The notes under the pieces are model-generated. The model searched no databases, was not told where the DNA came from, and saw only the letters and a program-made list of their open reading frames with translations. From CAZYME01 sp964648115 (lineage in GTDB: Bacteria; Pseudomonadota; Gammaproteobacteria; Legionellales; Legionellaceae): a stretch of DNA of 64,000 nt. The stretch covers positions 6,729-70,728 of the forward strand of contig CAZYME010000011.1 in the NCBI GenBank assembly GCA_964648115.1. The letters are read 5' to 3'. Made by a program: the position numbers and the translations under genes. Below, piece by piece: positions 58,952-64,000 of the stretch; the first letter of the stretch is position 1; every line of letters begins with the position of its first letter.

Positions 58952-59743
58952 TCAAACACTCAAACTCTGCGACATTGGCGGTGGGTTTAAATGTTTACGC
59001 GACTGCGTGAGCTCGACGGTTCTCACTTCATCTAAGCACCTAACGGCCGCCAAATCCGAAGTCACCCGCCAGTCCGAGTCGCCGAGCGAGGGGTGCGCGC
59101 CAAGTGTTCTCGCGGCCCGGAATAACGCAAAATCAAAACCAAGACCAGAGTTAGAAGATGTTAAAGGAAACCAGGACTCCGCCCGCGAAGTAATCCAGTT
59201 ATAAAAAGTTAAAATTCGTGGTAATGCAGGTTCATTAAAAGGTGGGCAGGGATCAAATGCACGGTCCGGCCTACAATATTCTTGAGCCACATGAGCAGGT
59301 ACATCGCGCTGCGCAAGGCCCACACTCATCCAAGCAGCCTCCATTGCAGCCCAGTTTTCTGTAGCAACCCATGCACCATAGTTATCAACGTAAAATTGAA
59401 GTGCTTGTATCAATGGCGTTAAATCAAAATGATGCGTGCAATAGGCAACACCGTGTTGGGTATACGAAAGTCCTGTTTGTTCTATTTTTGTAACACGCGC
59501 TAACATTTCTGCTTTGGTCGCATCATCCATATAACGCTCTAGCATGCGGCACATGTGGGTATCTTTGGCCCAATAGGCGTATTCATAAGCTGAACATTTG
59601 AAGGTTCGGTCCGAATAATCAGTAAACTCACCTCGATAAAGTAAGGCGTCTTGTATCTTTGCCTGTTTGTCTTGATATGGAAAATAAACTTCTGTAAATA
59701 ATTTCTCAGCCTTGTCCTGGTCGCCATAGGCTACCCATTGCAA
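58952..59743 (-). CDS. Ankyrin-like Legionella-type repeat-family protein, probably 5'-truncated
   Basis: A 263-codon frame with a weak TTG start (LQWVAYGDQDKAEKLF). The segment GEFTDYSDRTFKCSAYEYAY followed by WAKDTHMCRMLERYM is an ankyrin-like pair I associate with a large Legionella/Legionellales family. The middle has HHFDLTPLIQALQFYVDNY and EYCRPDRAFDPCPPF. The GC-rich C-terminus has DLAAVRCLDEVRTVELTQSR. The same frame upstream contains TAA and TGA two to four codons before the TTG, after a possible remnant (ANPACF), so the N-terminal third seems lost. It may be a decaying gene. It shares PFxALLxG-like and RESWFPL...GLGFD motifs with the F-box relic at 10 kb. Confidence 0.6.
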   Translation of the reverse strand: MQWVAYGDQDKAEKLFTEVYFPYQDKQAKIQDALLYRGEFTDYSDRTFKCSAYEYAYWAKDTHMCRMLERYMDDATKAEMLARVTKIEQTGLSYTQHGVAYCTHHFDLTPLIQALQFYVDNYGAWVATENWAAMEAAWMSVGLAQRDVPAHVAQEYCRPDRAFDPCPPFNEPALPRILTFYNWITSRAESWFPLTSSNSGLGFDFALFRAARTLGAHPSLGDSDWRVTSDLAAVRCLDEVRTVELTQSRKHLNPPPMSQSLSV

Positions 59744-59820
59744 CTCTCACCATTAAAAACATGCCGGATTCGCTATATCAAGATTTAAACCAGCAGGCTC
59801 TACTAAATCATCGTTACTTT

Positions 59821-60669
59821 TTACTTCGATTTAATTGAAGGCTGTGTGGGAGGTACCGGTACCTCAACTGACGTATGCTGGTAAAATGAAACTGTCCCGT
59901 GACATAAGCTACGTGCACTGGTTTGATCTTGCAGTATTTGTTTTTTATAGTCACGTTTTTTTGGGAAATCCCAAGCCTCATAGCACATTTGGACTTCTGG
60001 GTTATGTGTTGTGAATTGTCCAAGAGGAGGGTTCGCGCTCGATCGCAAAACCAGACGATCTTGAAGGATAATGCGGGGGCCAGTAAGATGGCCGTTTGCT
60101 TTTGCTAGAATAGCTTTTTGCAGAGTTAGGGTATTAGTGCTGTTGGACAAACCCAAAATAACACTATAGTTACAAGCTCCTAGGTCATCAAAATTCACAT
60201 CAGCTAGGGTGTAACAACGATCTTCGTTTAAAGCGTCACAAATGATCGTGTCTTTATTCCAGGTCCGAGGATCCGCTGGATTAGTTAATTCCGATCGGCC
60301 AATAACCACAAAAAAATGATCCTGAAAAGGATTGTTGAATAGTTCGATCTGGATAGGCTCTTTAATATGATTCAGTAGAAAATTAAAGGCAAAGCATGCT
60401 CTTTCACAGCAATTGCCCAAAGCATATTTCTCAGCATTAGCAGCAACCCCTTCGATCCATTCTCGAGAATACAAGTCTCCTGGTATGATTTCTTCTCGCA
60501 TCAAATTGATTATTCTACTAATTTCTTCGCCTTTAGGCGTTTCAAGCTCTTTGGCTGACAAAAAAATACTAGAGTGCTTGATCTTATCTGTCGTGTACAA
60601 AAATGCCTCTTCCGCTATTTTAGTGACGGCTTTTTTGTTATGAGAACTAATTGGAGGATTAAGTGGCAT
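59821..60669 (-). CDS. Papain/transglutaminase-like Cys-His-Asp hydrolase, candidate effector
   Basis: 282 residues, no signal peptide. A putative catalytic triad is arranged as in papain-fold effector proteases: YALGNCCERACFAFNFLL with Cys87 after Gly-Asn, FQDHFFVVIGRS with His118, and DTIICDALNED with Asp145. Spacing (31 and 27 residues) and the Gly-Asn-Cys...Asp-His-x-Phe-Val-Val-Ile-Gly-Arg pattern recur in secreted bacterial proteins of this fold. The C-terminal half (residues 165-282) has no recognised domain and ends in a Pro/Lys tail. It lies directly upstream of the ankyrin-like gene on the same strand. Substrate unknown. Confidence 0.65.
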   Translation of the reverse strand: MPLNPPISSHNKKAVTKIAEEAFLYTTDKIKHSSIFLSAKELETPKGEEISRIINLMREEIIPGDLYSREWIEGVAANAEKYALGNCCERACFAFNFLLNHIKEPIQIELFNNPFQDHFFVVIGRSELTNPADPRTWNKDTIICDALNEDRCYTLADVNFDDLGACNYSVILGLSNSTNTLTLQKAILAKANGHLTGPRIILQDRLVLRSSANPPLGQFTTHNPEVQMCYEAWDFPKKRDYKKQILQDQTSARSLCHGTVSFYQHTSVEVPVPPTQPSIKSK

Positions 60670-60771
60670 AGAGAACTTCTCTTTGAAACCATATTTGTGG
60701 TCAATATTGTATCAATAATACAACAAAAATACAATTTGGCCGTTTTTTCAGTTCAAGCGACGATTTGGTTG

Positions 60772-61350
60772 TTAAGCCGGGGTTGGTACATCCATGAGTA
60801 ATTCTCTAACTGTATTTAAGGGCAGCCCCATCACAGAATAAAAACATCCATCTACTTTATGGATAAATTGACCAATATAGCTTTGGATACCATAGCTGCC
60901 TGATTTGTCTTTATAGTCACCAGTTACCAAATAAGTATGTATCTCTGCATCAGGTATGAGCGCAAAATGCACTGTGGTCTTATTTAAGCGAATTTGTTGA
61001 TGTTCAAAATATTTTACGCCTACACTGGTGATCACTTGATGACTGCGCCCAGAATAACTTTTTATCATAGAAAAAGCATGCTGATAATCTTGTGGTTTGC
61101 CTAGGATTTTTTGATCTAATACTACCTCTGTATCAGCACACAATACCGGCAGAATAGTAAGCTTATCAGTTATAATTTTTTCCCAAGCGGCATTTAATTT
61201 TTCTTGCGTTACTCGCCTTGAGTACATTTCAGGAGTTTCATCTGGTGCTATTTCCTCGGGTACATCAAGCGATAAGATCTCAAATTCAACCCCCATTTGC
61301 TGGAGCAACTCTCTGCGCCTTGGGCTTTTTGATGCTAAATAAATTTTCAC
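60772..61350 (-). CDS. maf: Maf family nucleotide pyrophosphatase
   Basis: Hydrolyses non-canonical or modified nucleoside triphosphates (dTTP/UTP/m5UTP class) to the monophosphate; a house-cleaning enzyme. The family start is exact: IYLASKSPRRRELLQQMGVE. The catalytic Asp region is VLCADTEVVLDQKILGKPQD near residue 66, then YSGRSHQVITSVG near 93 and DKSGSYGIQSYIGQFIHKVD near 145. 192 residues. Confidence 0.94.
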   Translation of the reverse strand: MKIYLASKSPRRRELLQQMGVEFEILSLDVPEEIAPDETPEMYSRRVTQEKLNAAWEKIITDKLTILPVLCADTEVVLDQKILGKPQDYQHAFSMIKSYSGRSHQVITSVGVKYFEHQQIRLNKTTVHFALIPDAEIHTYLVTGDYKDKSGSYGIQSYIGQFIHKVDGCFYSVMGLPLNTVRELLMDVPTPA

Positions 61351-61744
61351 TTAAATCCTATGAAACCTAATTATGGAAACGGCACTGAACAATATATATG
61401 GTCTTCGTTTACTTTATCTAAAGTGCTTGCTAAATTGCTTCTTGAAGAAGAATAACTTAAAACATCCTTTACTATACCCAAATTCGCATATTACGTACTT
61501 ATAGGGTCTGTTGACAATTGCTCTATAAGGCCTCCGTGGCGCGCTTGTCCGCGCCATCCAGGAGATTTCTAGATACCGTGGACAAGCCACGGTACGTAGG
61601 TACTTTAGAGAATTTGAGAATATGAATTGTCAACAGACCCTAATTGTACATGCACTTATTTGGTCTGGAAAGTTTGGAAAATTTGTTGATATTTATTAGC
61701 TTCGTTCCCTGGCTGCCGTATAAAAGTGTAAGGAGGGTTTTACT
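61351..61744. mobile_element. Spacer with a terminal-inverted-repeat element (61502-61642)
   Basis: TAGGGTCTGTTGACAATTGC at the left and AATTGTCAACAGACCCTA at the right form 18-bp perfect terminal inverted repeats around a family D hairpin (CTAGATACCGTGGACAAGCC then ACGGTACG). A related end occurs at 26850. No gene is seen in the rest of the spacer. Confidence 0.7.
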
Positions 61745-62113
61745 GTGGTCTCAAATAATCGCACCAGAAGGGCTGCAAAGCCACTGAATATGTTCACCCA
61801 CCTCATGCGAAATAGCATAGTAGGTATTTTGCTCATTGTAGCCGCCCTCTTTATTGGTATGGTTGGTTATCACGCTTTTGAACCAATGTCTTGGATTGAT
61901 GCTTTCTTAAATGCTTCCATGATTCTGTCCGGAATGGGGCCCGCTAGTAATCTCACCACCGAAAGCGGGAAGTTATTCGCGGGTTTTTATGCCTTATTTA
62001 GCGGATTAGCATTTATCGCTATTGTTGTTGTCGTTCTTTCACCTATAATCCATGCGTTTTTTCGAAAAATACATTTAGAAGGTAAGAAACAGTCAAAAAA
62101 TGATGATATCTAA
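61745..62113 (+). CDS. Small two-helix membrane protein with degenerate K-channel-like pore
   Basis: 122 residues. A basic N-terminus is followed by helix 1 (SIVGILLIVAALFIGMVGYH), a pore-like re-entrant segment (FEPMSWIDAFLNASMILSGM then GPASN) and helix 2 (FYALFSGLAFIAIVVVVLSP). The layout is that of a 2TM K-channel subunit, but the Thr-x-Gly-Tyr-Gly selectivity filter is replaced by Ser-Gly-Met-Gly-Pro, so potassium selectivity is doubtful. GTG start with AAGGAGGG seven bases upstream. The end overlaps the DUF1415 gene by 14 bases, so they are co-expressed. Confidence 0.7.
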   Translation: MVSNNRTRRAAKPLNMFTHLMRNSIVGILLIVAALFIGMVGYHAFEPMSWIDAFLNASMILSGMGPASNLTTESGKLFAGFYALFSGLAFIAIVVVVLSPIIHAFFRKIHLEGKKQSKNDDI

Positions 62114-62627
62114 TGAACAGGTTATCGCTGAAACAAATAGCTGGCTGCAAGCGTTTATTGTTAAACTCAATATTTGCCCCTTTGCAAAGCGGGAAATTGA
62201 AAGAAATACTGTAAAAATCCAGGTTGCTCAAGCTCAAAAATTACAGCAGGCGCTTGAAGAGCTCCTAATGGAATTAATGTTTCTGGATAAAAATCCCTCT
62301 GTTGAAACCACTTTACTGGTTTTCCCCGATCTTTTTAAAGATTTCTTTCAATATTTAGACTTTGTTGACTATGCAGAGCTCCTTATACAAGAGCAGGAGT
62401 ATGAGGGGATTTATCAGCTGGCTACTTTTCACCCGGATTATTGTTTTGCGGATGCTGAGTTTGATGATGTTGCTAATTATACCAATCGTTCTCCCTACCC
62501 TATGATGCATATATTAAGGGAAGAAAGTTTGGAAAAGGCAATTGCATATTACGGTGATACAGAAAAAATTCCTGCTAACAATATCGCAACTTTGCGGAAG
62601 TTGGGTTTGAAAAGACTCAAGGAATAA
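62100..62627 (+). CDS. DUF1415 family protein
   Basis: 175 residues. Family hallmarks: WLQAFIVKLNICPFAKREIE near residue 15, a central LLVFPDLFKDFFQYLDFVD, and IYQLATFHPDYCFADAEFDD with TNRSPYPMMHILREESLEKA near 105-145. DUF1415 proteins are widespread in gammaproteobacteria and chloroplast lineages; function unknown, conserved Cys/His suggest metal or redox chemistry. Overlaps the preceding channel-like gene. Confidence 0.88.
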   Translation: MMISNEQVIAETNSWLQAFIVKLNICPFAKREIERNTVKIQVAQAQKLQQALEELLMELMFLDKNPSVETTLLVFPDLFKDFFQYLDFVDYAELLIQEQEYEGIYQLATFHPDYCFADAEFDDVANYTNRSPYPMMHILREESLEKAIAYYGDTEKIPANNIATLRKLGLKRLKE

Positions 62628-62633
62628 AATAGA

Positions 62634-62744
62634 TGTAGGTTGGGTCATTGACCCAACAACTGCGCGAAGCGCCACCAAACATGAGCTCTGGTCATATATA
62701 ATGAGCACTTCGTGCGCTTGTTGGGTCAATGACCCAACCTACTT
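62634..62744. repeat. Family B palindromic element
   Basis: GTAGGTTGGGTCATTGACCC then AACAACTGCGCGAAGCGCCACC, and an inverted arm GAGCACTTCGTGCGCTTGTT then GGGTCAATGACCCAACCTAC. Nearly a complete fold-back unit between DUF1415 and cspA. Confidence 0.8.
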
Positions 62745-62848
62745 TGAGTGCTTAGTATTTTAATTAAATATAAAATGTAAGTGGATATATTTGGCAATAG
62801 CTATTAGAAGTGTTACAATGACGCTCCAGCTTATTAGGATAATAGAAA

Positions 62849-63055
62849 ATGTCAGAAAAAGTACGTGGTACAGTAAAATGGTTTAACGAAAGCAAAGGCT
62901 TTGGTTTCATCGAAAGTAATGGTAAAGATTATTTTGTTCACTTCAGTGCAATTCAAAGCAATGGTTTCAAAACCCTTGCTGAAGGCGCGGCAGTTATGTT
63001 TAAAGCAGGCCAAGGTCAAAAAGGTCCGCAAGCAGAAGACGTCGAAGTGGTATAG
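62849..63055 (+). CDS. Cold-shock-domain protein (CspA family)
   Basis: 68-residue single CSD protein, an RNA/ssDNA chaperone. RNP1 KGFGFIE and RNP2-like YFVHFSAIQ are intact: GTVKWFNESKGFGFIESNGK then DYFVHFSAI. AATAGAAA precedes the ATG. Which of the Csp paralogues it is cannot be told. A strong terminator follows. Confidence 0.95.
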   Translation: MSEKVRGTVKWFNESKGFGFIESNGKDYFVHFSAIQSNGFKTLAEGAAVMFKAGQGQKGPQAEDVEVV

Positions 63056-63070
63056 TAATAAGAAATTTAA

Positions 63071-63111
63071 CCAGCATTCTAGTATTAATATTGGAATGCT
63101 GGTTTTTTTTT
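63071..63111 (+). terminator. Rho-independent terminator after the csp gene
   Basis: CCAGCATTC pairs with GAATGCTGG, with a 14-base loop containing TATTAATA, followed by nine Ts. Confidence 0.9.
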
Positions 63112-63120
63112 GCCTGTAAT

Positions 63121-63155
63121 AAATGTAGGTTGGGTGGTGACCCAACCTACATTTA
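63121..63155. repeat. Short family B palindrome
   Basis: AAATGTAGGTTGGGTGGTGA then CCCAACCTACATTT, a 14-bp stem just past the csp terminator and overlapping the end of the next convergent gene by a few bases. Confidence 0.75.
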
Positions 63156-63476
63156 TTGCCTAGATTGTATTGCCTGTTGCTGAACAGCTTTGAGTTGAGT
63201 TTGCAGAGCTATTTGTAATTGTTTCAACTGATCTAGCGTTTGAGCATTCGCTTTTTGAATTTGAGCTTGCATATCAGTTTGCATCTGTTTTATTTGCATT
63301 TGTATCTGCTTATTTAGCGCTTGAATTTGGCCTTGCTGATCCGCTTGAACCTTCTGCAATTGGGCTTGAATCTGTGTATTTAATAATTGAATCTGTTGTG
63401 ACGTATTACCACCACCTGCACCAGCCTGGTTGCAGCCCGCAACCAACATGAGCAAAAACACCATTCCTTTTTTCAT
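63153..63476 (-). CDS. Gln-rich coiled-coil lipoprotein
   Basis: 107 residues. Signal peptide with lipobox LVAGC; the mature protein starts CNQAGAGGG and is then one continuous Gln/Lys-rich helix with heptad-like spacing (QIQLLNTQIQAQLQKVQADQ, IQALNKQIQMQIKQMQTDMQ). The frame opens 14 codons earlier, but ATG at 63476 has GGGAG at good spacing and begins the signal peptide. Probably an envelope structural lipoprotein; function unknown. Confidence 0.75.
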   Translation of the reverse strand: MKKGMVFLLMLVAGCNQAGAGGGNTSQQIQLLNTQIQAQLQKVQADQQGQIQALNKQIQMQIKQMQTDMQAQIQKANAQTLDQLKQLQIALQTQLKAVQQQAIQSRQ

Positions 63477-63589
63477 CCATAACTCCCTATAAATTATTGA
63501 TTTCAATTTACAATTCACATCAACTTTAACGATTTATGACTAAATTGCAAGATAACAACTTGTGATACTATAGGGCTTAGCAAGCTGCG

Positions 63590-63598
63590 TGTTATAAT
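63590..63598 (+). promoter_or_regulatory. Extended -10 promoter for the BON lipoprotein
   Basis: TGTTATAAT, perfect -10 with TGn extension, 26 bases before the ATG; no matching -35 at standard distance. Confidence 0.5.
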
Positions 63599-63623
63599 AA
63601 AAGTACATCTTTTTGGAGAAGCC

Positions 63624-63932
63624 ATGCGTAAAAATTATCGAAATGCAATAATAGCGATGTGTTTCACGTTTTTAGTAGGTTGCCAAACACTGTCAAACGA
63701 AAATATTTTTAAGCTCCAGCCCAACGATACATCCATAACTACAGCGGTTCTTGAGGCTATGCTCAATGATGAGAATCTCTCAACTGTTAAAGTTCATGTT
63801 GAAACTACTCAAGGGGTTGTGTTGCTCACAGGGTACGTGAAAACAATTCGTCAAAGTGACACCGCGGAAGAGATTGCGCGGAAAACGGATGGGGTTAAAT
63901 CGGTGAGAAATGATATTGTTGTGCGTAAGTAG
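63624..63932 (+). CDS. BON-domain lipoprotein (OsmY/DolP-like)
   Basis: 102 residues. Signal peptide with lipobox FLVGC (Cys20), then one BON domain: DTSITTAVLEAMLNDENLST, VKVHVETTQGVVLLTGYVKT and AEEIARKTDGVKSVRNDIVV. BON domains bind phospholipid membranes; single-domain lipoproteins of this type are envelope-stress proteins. GGAG lies upstream of the ATG. Ends 68 bases before the window edge, where CTCTCCC...GGGAGAGG forms a small palindrome. Confidence 0.88.
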   Translation: MRKNYRNAIIAMCFTFLVGCQTLSNENIFKLQPNDTSITTAVLEAMLNDENLSTVKVHVETTQGVVLLTGYVKTIRQSDTAEEIARKTDGVKSVRNDIVVRK

Positions 63933-64000
63933 GATATTGCGTTTAATTTGATCTACCCTCACCTGCCCTGTCGGGCATCCTCTCCCATCAATGGGAGAGG

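Overview
The window is a gene-dense, AT-rich (roughly 40% GC by eye) gammaproteobacterial chromosome segment, most likely from a Legionella or close Legionellales relative. The grounds are E. coli-like housekeeping genes (fadD, tol, ruvB, hemB, adk, asnS, lolD), an hpd-fah-maiA tyrosine-degradation cluster, and several large signal-peptide-less proteins of host-interaction type interspersed among them: an F-box relic, a mitochondrial-carrier-like protein, a cytosolic GDSL esterase, a Cys-His-Asp hydrolase and helical-repeat proteins. The genus is inferred, not proven. No rRNA, tRNA, CRISPR array or intact insertion sequence was recognised.

Layout. 1-2.9 kb: the 3' part of miaE and an unknown gene with lpxH and minC. 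2.9-6.7 kb: fadD, a NUDIX CoA pyrophosphatase and pabB. 6.8-10 kb: a pdhABC operon for an alpha2beta2-type 2-oxoacid dehydrogenase. 10-16.6 kb: an accessory island with a decayed F-box gene, mutM, an S1/P1 nuclease, a mitochondrial-carrier-like protein, a 59-residue ORF and a GDSL esterase. 16.7-21.7 kb: ruvB-ybgC-tolQRAB. 21.9-24.3 kb: a NagX-like acyltransferase gene interrupted by an assembly gap, and hemB. 24.5-30 kb: an unknown 732-residue protein, adk-thioredoxin, a lytic transglycosylase and a helical-repeat protein. 30-32.4 kb: a 3'-5' exonuclease, a DUF3309 protein, rimI and a secreted lipase. 32.5-38.4 kb: a second, E. coli-type pyruvate dehydrogenase (aceE-aceF-lpdA). 38.4-44.3 kb: envelope, transport and sulfur genes (ampE, antiporter, persulfide dioxygenase, ugpB-ugpQ, SIMPL). 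44.5-49 kb: amino-acid catabolism (leucine dehydrogenase, O-methyltransferase, hpd, fahA, maiA). 50-56 kb: asnS and a 1360-residue protein with a probable C-terminal nucleotidyltransferase domain. 56.4-64 kb: lolDC, a DnaA-box cluster, two more effector-like genes, maf, a degenerate K-channel-like protein, DUF1415, cspA and two lipoproteins.

The genes join carbon and energy flow (two different pyruvate dehydrogenases, fatty-acid activation, amino-acid degradation to acetyl-CoA, acetoacetate and fumarate) with envelope building (LpxH, Tol, Lol, AmpE, transglycosylase). That would suit an amino-acid-eating intracellular bacterium.

Spacers are heavily colonised by short palindromic repeats of at least five families. 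One, about 135 bp long, has terminal inverted repeats and what look like 9-11 bp target duplications. Some repeats reach into reading frames, at the ends of the S1 nuclease and ugpQ genes. The sequence at about 22110-22360 (G-runs, Ns, high GC) is an assembly artefact, not biology.
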